64,000 nucleotides of DNA from JANOZM01 sp031429355 (GCA_031429355.1 JANOZM010000004.1:668016-732015), one strand, 5' to 3'. Positions 25,646 through 34,310 are shown, counted from the first letter of the stretch. Numbers and translations are program-made. The notes: generated by a model not told the origin, from the letters alone.

Positions 25646-26626
25646 TTACTTGATCCAGCCTTTTTCTTTGTAATAACGTGCAGCACCTTCGTGCAATGGT
25701 GCTGTTAAGCCGTCTTTAACCATATTTTCTGGCTTCAAGTTGGCAAGCGCTGGGTGCAATTTTTTAAATTCTTCAAAGTTATCAAACACCGCTTTAACGA
25801 TAGCGTAAACGCTATCGGCCGGTACTTTTGTTGAAGAAACAAAGGTAGCTAGTACGCCATAAGTTTTGATGTCGTCAGGATTGCCCGGATACAGTTTGCC
25901 AGGAATTACTGCGTACGCGTAGTAAGGCTTGTCGCGTACTAACTTATCAACTTCTGCGCCTGTTACCGGAACTAACTTAGCGCCGCACGAAGTCGTTGGG
26001 TCTTGCACGTTGGCCGATGGATGGCCAATGGTCCACCACGAGCCGTCGATTTTGCCGTCGCATAACGCTTGGCCGTACTCGTCGCCCTTAAGCTCTGAAG
26101 CCAAGCCAAAGTCTTTAAGCGTCCAACCTTTAGCGGCCACAAATTCTTCTAACGCTGCGCGCGAGCCCGAACCTGGATTACCGACGTTAAATTTTTTGCC
26201 TTTGAAATCATCGAAGCTACGAATGTTTGCTTCTTTACGAGCAAGAATTGTCATTGGCTCGGCTTGCATCGAAAACACAGAACGCAAATCGGGGTGTGCG
26301 CCGCCAGTGGTTGCAAATGCGCCGCTACCTTTAGTGGCATGGAAGTTAACGTCGGATTGAGCAACGCCCATATCCAATTCGCCCGCCTTGATAGTGTTGA
26401 CGTTAAACACCGAACCGCCAGTTGATTCAACCGAGCAACGAATGCCGTGCTTGGCGCGCTCTTTGTTAACTAGACGGCAAATTGCGCCGCCCGCGGGGTA
26501 GTAAACGCCAGTAACGCCACCGGTACCGATAGTGACAAATTTTTGTTGAGCTTGCACAGCAGTAGGCGCTGCAAGGCTCACTACAGACGCAGCAACTGCT
26601 GCGAGGGTTAAACGAAATGCGGTCAT
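25646..26626 (-). CDS. TAXI family TRAP transporter substrate-binding protein
   Basis: 326 residues with a signal peptide (cleavage after VQAQ near residue 27). The family opening is FVTIGTGGVTGVYYPAGGAICRLVN, followed by SVESTGGSVFNVNTIKAGELDMGVAQSDV and FNVGNPGSGSR, all diagnostic for TAXI proteins. Cys residues in AICR, RCSV, ALCDG and TSCG may form two disulfides in the periplasm. Paired with the fused permease after the internal terminator. Related proteins bind glutamate, glutamine or dicarboxylates; the ligand here is unknown. Confidence 0.9.
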   Translation of the reverse strand: MTAFRLTLAAVAASVVSLAAPTAVQAQQKFVTIGTGGVTGVYYPAGGAICRLVNKERAKHGIRCSVESTGGSVFNVNTIKAGELDMGVAQSDVNFHATKGSGAFATTGGAHPDLRSVFSMQAEPMTILARKEANIRSFDDFKGKKFNVGNPGSGSRAALEEFVAAKGWTLKDFGLASELKGDEYGQALCDGKIDGSWWTIGHPSANVQDPTTSCGAKLVPVTGAEVDKLVRDKPYYAYAVIPGKLYPGNPDDIKTYGVLATFVSSTKVPADSVYAIVKAVFDNFEEFKKLHPALANLKPENMVKDGLTAPLHEGAARYYKEKGWIK

Positions 26627-26675
26627 TATTAGTTTCCTCTAAATTTTTCGAAGCAATCGAATGGTATCACTTTGG

Positions 26676-28064
26676 TTAAGCAGTTTTGCTAGTGATAGCG
26701 ATTGCCTCGTCGATTGCGGCGTGTAAAAGTTCACCTAATTGTGTCAACTCATCATCGGAAATAATAAAGGGAGGCGCAAGCAAGATGTGGTCACCGTTTT
26801 TGCCGTCGATTGTTCCGCCCATGGGATAGCAGAGTAGGCCATGTTGCATTGCAACACGTTTGATGTGAGCGTGTAGTTTAAGAGCCGGATCGAAGGGTGT
26901 TTTTTTAGATCGATCTTGCTCTAATTCGATACCGATAAACAAACCGCGCCCTCGTACGTCGCCCACGTAAGGATGCGCTGCAAACCGTTCTTGCAATTGG
27001 TTTTTTAGTTTTTGCCCTTGCGTTGCGCAACGTTGCACCAATTGATCGCGTTGCATTATTTCTTGCACCGCTAATGCAGCAGCACAAGCTGTAGCGTGCC
27101 CCAAATAAGTGTGCCCATGCTGGAAAAATCCGCTACCACCAGCAATCGCGTCGGTTATAAATTTTTGCGCCAGCACAGCGCCGATAGGCTGGTAGCCACC
27201 ACCCAAACCTTTTGCAATGACCATTAAATCGGGTACCAAATTTTCGGCCGTGCACGCGTGTGGAGAACCGGTTGGCGAACCAACGCGTCCCATCCCACAC
27301 ATGACTTCATCAATAATTAATAAAACACCATATTGTTTGCAAACGCGAGCAACACCTTCGAAGTAACCAGGTGTTGGGATTAATGCGCCCGCCGTAGCGC
27401 CGACCACTGTTTCTGCACAAAAGGCCATTACTTCTGTAGCGCCTAATTTAACGATGGTGTCTTCTAATTCTTGTACCAAGCGGGCCGAGTATTGCTCGAC
27501 TGTTTCGGTGGTTAAGCGATCACGGTATTCGTAACAAGGTGAAAGGTGCGTAACGTCTATGAGCAAAGGCGCAAATTGTGCGCGCCGCCATTCGTTACCG
27601 CCCACTGCAAGCGCCCCTAGTGTATTGCCGTGATAGCTTTGTTTTCGAGCAATTAGTTTTGTGCGTTGGGGCTGACCAATTTCAACAAAATATTGCCGCG
27701 CCATTTTTAAGGCCGCTTCTAAACCCTCCGAGCCGCCGCTCACAAAATACGAGTGGCTCATTCCCGGTGGTGCATGGGCTAACAAATTGTCCGCTAGGGC
27801 TTCAGCGGCTTGGGTCGTAAAAAAACTGGTGTGCGCGTAAGCCAACTGATCAATTTGTCTGTGCATCGCGGCAAGCACTTCGGGGTGACCGTGGCCCAAA
27901 CATGAAACCGCAGCGCCACCCGAGGCGTCTAAGTAGCGTTTCCCTTGTGCATCAATCAGCCAACAACCTTTGCCACCGACCGCAATTGGCATGTCTTTGT
28001 TAAATTGACGTTGCCATACTTTGGTGGATTGATGGCTAACTAGTGTTTGGTTGTGTTTAGGCAT
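26676..28064 (-). CDS. Class III aminotransferase (PLP-dependent)
   Basis: About 462 residues. Fold-type I, class III features: LDASGGAAVSCLGHGHPEV, HTSFFTTQAAEALA, SGGSEGLEAALKMARQYF, SYHGNTLGAL, the cofactor Asp in LLIIDEVMCGMGR and the Schiff-base Lys in VIAKGLGGGYQPIGAV. Members transfer amino groups from omega-amino acids, diamines or similar donors to pyruvate or 2-oxoglutarate. It lies upstream of the TAXI binding-protein gene, so it probably deaminates the imported substrate. The ATG at 28064 sits within the last codons of the Phd-like frame; 28088 is an alternative start. Confidence 0.87.
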   Translation of the reverse strand: MPKHNQTLVSHQSTKVWQRQFNKDMPIAVGGKGCWLIDAQGKRYLDASGGAAVSCLGHGHPEVLAAMHRQIDQLAYAHTSFFTTQAAEALADNLLAHAPPGMSHSYFVSGGSEGLEAALKMARQYFVEIGQPQRTKLIARKQSYHGNTLGALAVGGNEWRRAQFAPLLIDVTHLSPCYEYRDRLTTETVEQYSARLVQELEDTIVKLGATEVMAFCAETVVGATAGALIPTPGYFEGVARVCKQYGVLLIIDEVMCGMGRVGSPTGSPHACTAENLVPDLMVIAKGLGGGYQPIGAVLAQKFITDAIAGGSGFFQHGHTYLGHATACAAALAVQEIMQRDQLVQRCATQGQKLKNQLQERFAAHPYVGDVRGRGLFIGIELEQDRSKKTPFDPALKLHAHIKRVAMQHGLLCYPMGGTIDGKNGDHILLAPPFIISDDELTQLGELLHAAIDEAIAITSKTA

Positions 28065-28176
28065 TGGGCTTGGCCAGCGGACGGCCATGACGCGTTACGC
28101 ATGCCACATCGTCTTGAAGTGACTCAACAAACTCGCCGTATCGCTTTTGAACTTCTTTGGAGGTAACAGTGATCAT
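28057..28176 (-). CDS. Truncated Phd/YefM-type antitoxin frame
   Basis: 39 codons: MITVTSKEVQKRYGEFVES, LQDDVACVTRHGRPLAKPNA. The pattern MxTVTSKEVQxxFGxxxxxxxxxPVxITRHGRPxAV is the N-terminal DNA-binding half of Phd/YefM antitoxins, normally about 80 residues. The toxin-binding C-terminal half is missing: the frame ends at 28057, overlapping the aminotransferase start (ATGCCTAA). No Shine-Dalgarno precedes its ATG (the base run upstream reads CACCTCCTT). No toxin gene is present. It could be a leader frame for the aminotransferase, a small repressor, or a remnant. Confidence 0.6.
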   Translation of the reverse strand: MITVTSKEVQKRYGEFVESLQDDVACVTRHGRPLAKPNA

Positions 28177-28189
28177 AAGGAGGTGATGT

Positions 28190-28215
28190 CGATATAATGT
28201 TGAATAAATATATCG
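28190..28215. promoter_or_regulatory. Inverted repeat upstream of the Phd-like frame
   Basis: CGATATA (28190-28196) and TATATCG (28209-28215) are inverted copies 12 bp apart, followed by a CGTATACG palindrome. Phd/YefM proteins bind such AT-rich palindromes upstream of their own gene. On the plus strand a perfect Shine-Dalgarno-like AAGGAGGTGAT (28177-28187) also lies here without an obvious long gene after it. Confidence 0.4.
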
Positions 28216-28389
28216 TATACGTAATAGGCTTTGTTTCTAGTTGCTTCATCCAAAAAAAGTATACAAAACGGAGTGATTCGACCCAAAAGAGCCTGTTTTG
28301 TCGGAATCGTTCGGCCGAAATTCAGATGTATTATCAAAAGAACCGCGCTGCCAAACTTTTGCCCTCAACACAGCAACAATCGATCACCA

Positions 28390-29700
28390 ATGGAACAACT
28401 CACTTTACCGCCCGCAAACAAAGCTAACGGGCACATCATCTTGCCAGGCTCGAAAAGTATTTCGAATAGAACGCTTTTGCTTGCGGCTTTGTCTCAAGGC
28501 ACTACCGAAATTCGCGATTTATTGGCTTCGGACGATACCGCCCGAATGTTGGATTCCTTGCAAAAACTCGGTATTCAAATGGAGAATTTCGCGCCCGACG
28601 CTTGGCGCGTTGCTGGTTGCGGTGGTCGGTTTCCCAACAAGCGTGCAGATTTGTTTTTGGGTAATGCTGGAACAGCGATTCGCCCGCTTACAGCCGCTTT
28701 AGCAGTTTCGCAGGGCGATTACAGCCTTTCCGGTGTTGCTCGTATGCATGAGCGTCCAATCGGCGATTTGGTCGATGGGCTTCGACAGTTGGGGGCTAAT
28801 GTTCAATACACAGGGGTTGAAGGTTTTCCGCCGTTAAAAATAAGTCCTGCCCAAATTAAATTGAATGGACCAATAAAAATCCGCGGTGATGTGTCGAGTC
28901 AGTTCTTGACGGCCCTACTAATGGCTTTACCACTTACCGGAAAGGCTGCCGAAATTGAAGTGGTAGGGGAGTTAATTTCTAAACCTTATATCGAAATTAC
29001 TTTAAATTTGATGGCGCAGTTTGGTGTAAAGGTTCAGCGCGATGGGTGGGCAAGATTTTTTATTCCGGCCAATGCGCAATACACTTCCCCAAGCACATTG
29101 TTTGTTGAGGGTGATGCATCTAGCGCGTCGTATTTTTTAGCGGCCGGTGCTATTGGCGGTGGCCCAGTGCGCGTTCAAGGTGTTGGCAATAACAGTATCC
29201 AAGGCGATATTAAGTTTACCGAAGCACTCGAATTAATGGGCGCAACAATTCAATTAGGTGAAAATTTTGCAGAAGCTAGTTTTGGGGTAAACGATGGTAA
29301 TTTCGGCACGCGAAAAAAACTAAAGGCCATCGATCTAGACTGCAATCACATGCCTGACGCAGCCATGACTTTGGCAACAACGGCTTTGTTTTGCGATGGC
29401 ACTACAACACTACGTAACATAGCCAGTTGGCGCGTTAAAGAAACGGATCGTCTAGCCGCAATGGCCACCGAATTACGCAAAGTCGGCGCAGTGGTAGAGG
29501 AGGGCGCAGATTACATTCGTATTACGCCACCAGCGCAATTAACACCCAACGCACAAATTGATACGTACGATGACCATCGCATGGCCATGTGTTTTTCTTT
29601 GGTGTCGTTAGGCGGCGTCCCGATTACGATCAACGACCCTAAGTGCGTGAATAAAACATTTCCAGAGTATTTTGATTCGTATTTAAAAGTGGTGATTTAG
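28390..29700 (+). CDS. aroA: 3-phosphoshikimate 1-carboxyvinyltransferase (EPSP synthase)
   Basis: 436 residues. Shikimate-pathway step joining shikimate-3-phosphate and PEP. Motifs: LPGSKSISNRTLLLAAL at the N-terminus (substrate Lys/Ser/Arg), LGNAGTAIRPLTAAL (PEP loop, GNAGTxxR), SSQFLTALLMALP, EGDASSASYFLAAGAI, MPDAAMTLA, RVKETDRLAAM and YDDHRMAMCFSL. All catalytic motifs are intact and belong to class I. The ATG at 28390 is the family start; the longer frame from 28231 is non-homologous. Stands alone here rather than in the usual serC-pheA-aroA-cmk run. Confidence 0.95.
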   Translation: MEQLTLPPANKANGHIILPGSKSISNRTLLLAALSQGTTEIRDLLASDDTARMLDSLQKLGIQMENFAPDAWRVAGCGGRFPNKRADLFLGNAGTAIRPLTAALAVSQGDYSLSGVARMHERPIGDLVDGLRQLGANVQYTGVEGFPPLKISPAQIKLNGPIKIRGDVSSQFLTALLMALPLTGKAAEIEVVGELISKPYIEITLNLMAQFGVKVQRDGWARFFIPANAQYTSPSTLFVEGDASSASYFLAAGAIGGGPVRVQGVGNNSIQGDIKFTEALELMGATIQLGENFAEASFGVNDGNFGTRKKLKAIDLDCNHMPDAAMTLATTALFCDGTTTLRNIASWRVKETDRLAAMATELRKVGAVVEEGADYIRITPPAQLTPNAQIDTYDDHRMAMCFSLVSLGGVPITINDPKCVNKTFPEYFDSYLKVVI

Positions 29701-29730
29701 CGCGAACCATATCAAACGGTAAACGCGTAC

Positions 29731-30093
29731 TTACTTGGCCCAATGGCTCCAAAGAATTACCCCCCAAGTCAAAACAAATAAAGACAACGAGCAAAATACT
29801 GCTGCGCTACCGACATCTTTAACGTATTTTGACAGTGGGTGAATTTCGGGGGAAATGCGATCAATGCATTTTTCTAATCCGGAGTTGAGTAATTCGACAA
29901 TTAAAACAATAAAGCCAACGCCAATCATCATGAGTTTTTCGATTGGCCCATTACCTAGCCATAGGCCTCCAACAATGACGAGCGGAAGCAATATAACTTC
30001 GACCCGAACCGCTTCTTCCGATTTCCATGCGGCCTGAAAACCTTGCATTGAATAGGCAAATGTATTGAGTAAACGGCGTTGTATAAAGCTCAT
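29731..30093 (-). CDS. dgkA: Diacylglycerol kinase
   Basis: 120 residues, a three-helix inner-membrane enzyme phosphorylating diacylglycerol to phosphatidate. The signature is an N-terminal amphipathic helix (AYSMQGFQAAWKSEEAVRVE), then the catalytic ELLNSGLEKCIDRISPEIHPLSKYVKDVGSAAV, matching ExxNTAIExxVD...KDxxSAAV, with E-N-E-K-D residues intact. Followed on the same strand by gpx upstream (15 bp), suggesting a small operon. Confidence 0.93.
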   Translation of the reverse strand: MSFIQRRLLNTFAYSMQGFQAAWKSEEAVRVEVILLPLVIVGGLWLGNGPIEKLMMIGVGFIVLIVELLNSGLEKCIDRISPEIHPLSKYVKDVGSAAVFCSLSLFVLTWGVILWSHWAK

Positions 30094-30108
30094 GGTTGAT
30101 CTCGATAT

Positions 30109-30714
30109 TTATTTTTTTAGCGGCTCTGACTTAACGGCAAGCTCAATGGCTTGCGTTAGGGCTTTTGATTCAGGCTCTACCGCTGAGTCGAAGGTTTGTA
30201 CTTTGCCGTCGCGGCCAATTAGGTATTTATGAAAATTCCATTGTGGCGCTGTTTTTGTCTGGGCAATAAGGCCAGCGAATAAGGGGTCAGCAGTGATTGG
30301 GCGTTCCACTTTTTGATGCATTGGAAAGCTCACACCAAAATTTAATTTACAAAACTTCGCAATTTGCTCGTTGTTGCCTTTTTCTTGCGAACCAAAATCG
30401 TTGGCGGGAAACCCAAGCACCACAAAACCTCGCGCGGCGTATTTGCGATAAATCTTCTCTAAGCCTTCGTATTGCGGAGTAAAGCCGCATTGGCTTGCTG
30501 TGTTAACTACTAAAACTACTTTGCCGATATGTTTACAAAGTGATTCGGCTTTGTCGTCAAGCAGCGGTGCTGCTTTGTGATTTAGCACAGCAGGACAAGT
30601 GCCGCCATTAGCTTTAGTAGCGGTCGGCTTGTTGCCGCTTGCCGACGCACTTTGCATCAGTGTTAGAGCGCAAAGCCCCAAACAGATTTGAATTGCTTTA
30701 TGAAAATTTGGCAT
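30109..30714 (-). CDS. Glutathione peroxidase, exported
   Basis: 201 residues. A hydrophobic leader (IQICLGLCALTLMQSASA, cleavage near 25) is followed by the thioredoxin-fold peroxidase domain: VVLVVNTASQCGFTPQYEGLEKIY (peroxidatic Cys where animal enzymes have Sec), FVVLGFPANDFGSQEKGNNEQI (Gln of the tetrad and a second motif) and WNFHKYLIGRDGKV (Trp, Asn). An extra ~20-residue KPTATKANGGTCP region precedes the domain. Reduces peroxides in the periplasm with thioredoxin-like or glutathione donors. Probably cotranscribed with dgkA. Confidence 0.88.
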   Translation of the reverse strand: MPNFHKAIQICLGLCALTLMQSASASGNKPTATKANGGTCPAVLNHKAAPLLDDKAESLCKHIGKVVLVVNTASQCGFTPQYEGLEKIYRKYAARGFVVLGFPANDFGSQEKGNNEQIAKFCKLNFGVSFPMHQKVERPITADPLFAGLIAQTKTAPQWNFHKYLIGRDGKVQTFDSAVEPESKALTQAIELAVKSEPLKK

Positions 30715-30811
30715 TTGTAACCTTCAATAGAATGCTTAGTGTAATCCGGACGAGGGTTAGGCTTGCGCCTCTTAAAGCCGCTACTGCCCTCGGCGCGCTC
30801 ACTAAATACAA

Positions 30812-30836
30812 AAAGGCCGCTAAATAAGCGGCCTTT
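30812..30836. terminator. Terminator downstream of the helicase gene
   Basis: AAAGGCCGC and GCGGCCTTT form a 9-bp stem around TAAATAA. On the minus strand the stem is followed by TTTTTG, so it ends transcription of the gene at 30885-32984. It also separates that gene from gpx. Confidence 0.75.
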
Positions 30837-30884
30837 CGTACTTCATTTGCTATTCGCTTTTAACGCGACTTAGCAAATTATGTT

Positions 30885-32984
30885 TTAGCGAACCCGACGT
30901 TGTTCTGTGCGTGCTTGGCTAAATTTACCTGCAGGGCGTGGAGCACTTGGGGCGCGTGCCGGTGCACCTGCTGGCTTACGCTCGAACCGGCTCTCGCCGG
31001 TACGTGGCTCTGCTGGGCGGCCTGCACCGAAACGTGTCTCGGATATACGTGCTTCTGCAGTGCGTGGCTCGAAAGTGCGTGGCTCATCAAAACGCTTTTT
31101 TGCAAAACGTGATTCACCAAATTTTGACTCGCCGAACTTGGACTCGCCACCGCGATTGTCACCAAACTTTGGGCCGGCAAACTTCGACTCGCCAAACTTC
31201 GCTTGACCTTCGGGCTTGCGACCGAAACGTGATTCTGTCCGTGGCTCGCTTTGACGTTGCTCAGCAAAACGCGACTGACCGAATTTTGATTCGCCAAATT
31301 TAGGCTCGGCAAAACGTGGCTCTTGGGGACGGCTGTTACCAAATCTTGATTCTGATGCACGTGGCTCGAAAGCACGTGGCTCGGCAAAACCACCTTCACG
31401 TGCCGGGCGTGCTGGACGCTCACTACGGAAATTCGATTCTGCTCCCGATGCAAAACCTGCATCGCGTTGTGGTCGTGCTGCAGCATAACTGGTACGCGCG
31501 CCATCACGGCCTGCGCCGCCTGAACCACTATTGCGATCTCGTCCGCCAGCGTATCCACCGCCACCACCACCGCCGCCAAAACCACCACGGCCTGCGGACT
31601 CACGTCCACCACCAAAACTACGGCCGCCACCAAAACCACCACGACCACCTTCGCGGCTACCACGGTCGCCGCGATCGGAACCGCCACGCTTAGGTTGTGC
31701 CTTAGGCTCGAGGCCAGGAATTTCGATAGCTTGAATGGGTTGTTGTGTGTAACGCTCGATGTCACGAATTTTAAAACGGTCACGATGATCGGCTAAGGTA
31801 ATTGCAATACCCGAGCGACCGGCACGGCCAGTACGGCCAATGCGATGAACGTAGTCTTCAGATTTCATTGGCAAGCCAAAGTTAATCACGTGGCTAATCG
31901 TTGGTACATCTAAACCACGAGCGGCAACATCGGTTGCAACTAAAATTTTGATCTTGCCTTCGCGTAATCCGCGTAAACGGCGTTGACGCAAGAACTGGGG
32001 CATGGCACCGTGCATTGCAGCAACAGAGTGGCCTTCAGCTTCTAATTCTTCTGACAAGGTTTCGCTATCAACTTGTGTGCTTACAAAAATAACCGCTTGC
32101 TCAACTGATTCGTCACGAATTAAGTGCTCAAGCAATTTACGCTTGTGGTCATAGTTGTCAGCCCAATGCAATGATTGGGTAATGTCTTGATGCTTTTCTT
32201 GCGCACTACCGACTTCGATGCGACCGGGTTCGGTCATCATTGTTTCGGCCAATTCCATAATGCGCGGCGCGAAGGTTGCCGAGAACATTAGAGTTTGATC
32301 GCGAGCAGAAGTTAAATCGTGAATGGCTTCGAGGTCTTCTTGGAAGCCTAAGTCCAACATACGATCGGCTTCGTCAACAACTAAGCTACGGACTGAATCT
32401 AAGCGGATCGAACGCTTGTTTTCTAAGTCGAGCAAACGACCTGGCGTTGCAACAACAATATGCGCGCCTTGCAGGGCTGCGATTTGTTGTGGAAACGGCA
32501 TGCCGCCAATAATCATTGCAACGCGCATACCGCGACTTTGCTTTAATAATTCGATAGCGTCACGGCAAACTTGCTCTGCTAATTCGCGTGTTGGGCACAA
32601 TACTAAAACACGGGGCTCTGCTGGTGCGCGACGAAAGCTCGAACCCTTAGTGCCGCTTTTGCCAGCGCGAACGCTTTTGCCAAATGCGCCAGGGGTTGTT
32701 TGTACAACAGCAGCTGGGTCAGCGCCTTCGACAGGAACGGCAGCAGCTGCTGCAGCATTATCTTTAGCTTGACTAGCCGTGTCGTTTTCTAAAATAAGGT
32801 GATGTAATAAAGGCAATAAGTAGGCTGCAGTTTTGCCGCTACCTGTTTGACTGCTTACCATCCAGTCGCCACCTTGCAAACCTGCAGGAATAGCTTGTTC
32901 TTGTACTGGAGTTGGTGTTGTGAAGCCTAATGCTTCAATGGCGCGTAATAAAGGCGGCGCCAAGCCCATGCTTTCAAAGCTCAT
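30885..32984 (-). CDS. DEAD-box RNA helicase, RhlE-like, with long repetitive tail
   Basis: 699 residues. Q motif in GFTTPTPVQEQAIPAG, Walker A SQTGSGKTAAY near 41, an unusual alanine-rich insertion (about residues 72-125) between motifs I and Ia, PTRELAEQV, GGMPFPQQ, TPGRLLDL, VVDEADRMLDLGF (DEAD), MFSATF (SAT), RGLDVPTISHVINF and HRIGRTGRAGR. Residues from about 425 on form a disordered tail: first Gly/Arg/Asp-rich, then repeats such as ESKFGESKFGESRF and EPRTFEPRTAEARI. Such tails drive RNA binding and condensation. Typical length for RhlE is about 450-500, so the tail is long. Acts in RNA remodelling and ribosome assembly. Confidence 0.88.
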   Translation of the reverse strand: MSFESMGLAPPLLRAIEALGFTTPTPVQEQAIPAGLQGGDWMVSSQTGSGKTAAYLLPLLHHLILENDTASQAKDNAAAAAAVPVEGADPAAVVQTTPGAFGKSVRAGKSGTKGSSFRRAPAEPRVLVLCPTRELAEQVCRDAIELLKQSRGMRVAMIIGGMPFPQQIAALQGAHIVVATPGRLLDLENKRSIRLDSVRSLVVDEADRMLDLGFQEDLEAIHDLTSARDQTLMFSATFAPRIMELAETMMTEPGRIEVGSAQEKHQDITQSLHWADNYDHKRKLLEHLIRDESVEQAVIFVSTQVDSETLSEELEAEGHSVAAMHGAMPQFLRQRRLRGLREGKIKILVATDVAARGLDVPTISHVINFGLPMKSEDYVHRIGRTGRAGRSGIAITLADHRDRFKIRDIERYTQQPIQAIEIPGLEPKAQPKRGGSDRGDRGSREGGRGGFGGGRSFGGGRESAGRGGFGGGGGGGGYAGGRDRNSGSGGAGRDGARTSYAAARPQRDAGFASGAESNFRSERPARPAREGGFAEPRAFEPRASESRFGNSRPQEPRFAEPKFGESKFGQSRFAEQRQSEPRTESRFGRKPEGQAKFGESKFAGPKFGDNRGGESKFGESKFGESRFAKKRFDEPRTFEPRTAEARISETRFGAGRPAEPRTGESRFERKPAGAPARAPSAPRPAGKFSQARTEQRRVR

Positions 32985-33192
32985 GAACGAAGTTCTCTTT
33001 CGGTGTCATCGACCGGCAGATTCTTCGCGCAATAATTTGCGGTTAGCGGTTAGGCGGCGTACTTAAAAACTTTGTACTTTGTGCCTAACTCAACAGAGGG
33101 CTGTCAGCGATGGGATTAATATTGAGACCGATTTGTCTCAAGAGGCGCGATTATGGCAGCTTATTGCGTTTTGTGAATGAGTCGTGCTGACT

Positions 33193-33272
33193 CGCAACGG
33201 TTTTGGCCTAGTTGACTCGCTCTAAAACTTGCTATTCTAAAAGTTGTGTGACAAGTTGACGAAACCGTTGCG
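33193..33272. repeat. 11-bp inverted repeat in the helicase-hydrolase intergenic region
   Basis: CGCAACGGTTT (33193-33203) recurs inverted as AAACCGTTGCG (33262-33272), 58 bp apart. A separate TTGAGAC-N6-GTCTCAA hairpin lies at 33122-33141 in the 5' leader of the helicase gene. Otherwise the 32985-33286 region shows no gene. Confidence 0.5.
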
Positions 33273-33276
33273 CTTA

Positions 33277-33315
33277 GTCAGCTTAATTGGTCAGTTTAAT
33301 TAGTCAGCTCAATTT
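33277..33315 (+). repeat. Three tandem 13-bp units
   Basis: GTCAGCTTAATTG, GTCAGTTTAATTA and GTCAGCTCAATTT follow one another without gaps, just ahead of the hydrolase start. They overlap the earliest in-frame TTG (33287), which argues for a later start. Confidence 0.65.
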
Positions 33316-33328
33316 TAGAAAGCTTGAA

Positions 33329-34270
33329 TTGAAATCCTCGCCCTCTGTATTAAAGCACACCGTAGCTGGACAAAACGTTCTTTGGCCCGAACAGCCGTCG
33401 CAAGCTTCGGCGGAGTATTTTGATAATCAATACAACAATCGTTTGCGGGTTCCTAATTTTTTAGTCGATCACCTCGAGCCTTGGGCTAAACGCAGCAAGG
33501 TCGTTCGTAAACAATTAGCGCCTGAATTAAATATTAGTTACGGGAATGCAGTAGTTAATGAAACGCTCGATATTTTTGGCGCTGGTGGAATGGATAAACC
33601 CGTCGTGGTTTTTATTCACGGTGGCTACTGGCGGGCATTAGATAAAAGTGATTTTTCGTTTGTTGCCGAACCGTTTGTAGAAGCCGGTGCTTGCGTGGTT
33701 GTGACTAACTATGCGCTGTGCCCTAAGGCAAGCATGTCGCAAATCGTTATGCAACAAGTTGCGGCCTTGGTTTGGGTGTATCGCAACATTGCATTGTATG
33801 GCGGCGATGTAAATCGCATTCGCGTTATTGGCCACTCGGCTGGTGGTCACTTAGCAGCAATGCTGTTGGCCTGTCGTTGGAATGAGGTACGTGCGGATTT
33901 GCCCGAGCAACTAGTAGCGCGTGCAATGAGTTTGTCGGGGTTGTTTGACTTGCATCCAATTAGAAACGCGCCGACCTTGCAAGCAGATTTACAAATTACC
34001 GAGCAAGAAGCATTGCGCTGCAGTCCAGCGTTGATACCGATTCACGCTATATCGACGTTTGATTCGCCCAACGTAAATTTACTCGCGTTTTGTGGCGCAG
34101 ACGAAAGCCCAGAATTTTTGCGCCAAAATGCGTTAATTGAAAAATCTTGGGGCCTAGACATCGTCACAAAGCGTGAGGCTTTGCTGGGCCTAAATCATTT
34201 TTCGATCTTAGACGCACTATGTACGCCGGGTCACTATTTAAATCGTTCGGCTTTGGAGTTTTTGCGTTAA
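33329..34270 (+). CDS. Alpha/beta hydrolase, arylformamidase (KynB)-like
   Basis: About 313 residues. Characteristic motifs: EYFDNQYNNRLRVPNF near the N-terminus (the YNxRxxVP of kynurenine-type formamidases and esterases), VVVFIHGGYWRALDKSDF (HGGYW oxyanion motif), VIGHSAGGHLAAM (catalytic Ser) and a late acidic residue (FCGADESPEF) with His in LGLNHFSILDAL. The family includes arylformamidases and esterases. No other kynurenine pathway gene is near. I take the TTG at 33329, preceded by AGAAAG; upstream TTG 33287 lies in the repeats. Confidence 0.78.
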   Translation: MKSSPSVLKHTVAGQNVLWPEQPSQASAEYFDNQYNNRLRVPNFLVDHLEPWAKRSKVVRKQLAPELNISYGNAVVNETLDIFGAGGMDKPVVVFIHGGYWRALDKSDFSFVAEPFVEAGACVVVTNYALCPKASMSQIVMQQVAALVWVYRNIALYGGDVNRIRVIGHSAGGHLAAMLLACRWNEVRADLPEQLVARAMSLSGLFDLHPIRNAPTLQADLQITEQEALRCSPALIPIHAISTFDSPNVNLLAFCGADESPEFLRQNALIEKSWGLDIVTKREALLGLNHFSILDALCTPGHYLNRSALEFLR

Positions 34271-34310
34271 GGTGGGTACTGTTTGCAAACAATCGACTGG
34301 AAAAAATGCA

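Noticed and set aside
30878..31783. Long minus-strand open frame rich in Val/His/Ser within the helicase gene
   Set aside because: It is the out-of-frame reading of the repetitive helicase tail; composition follows the repeats and it has no start context.
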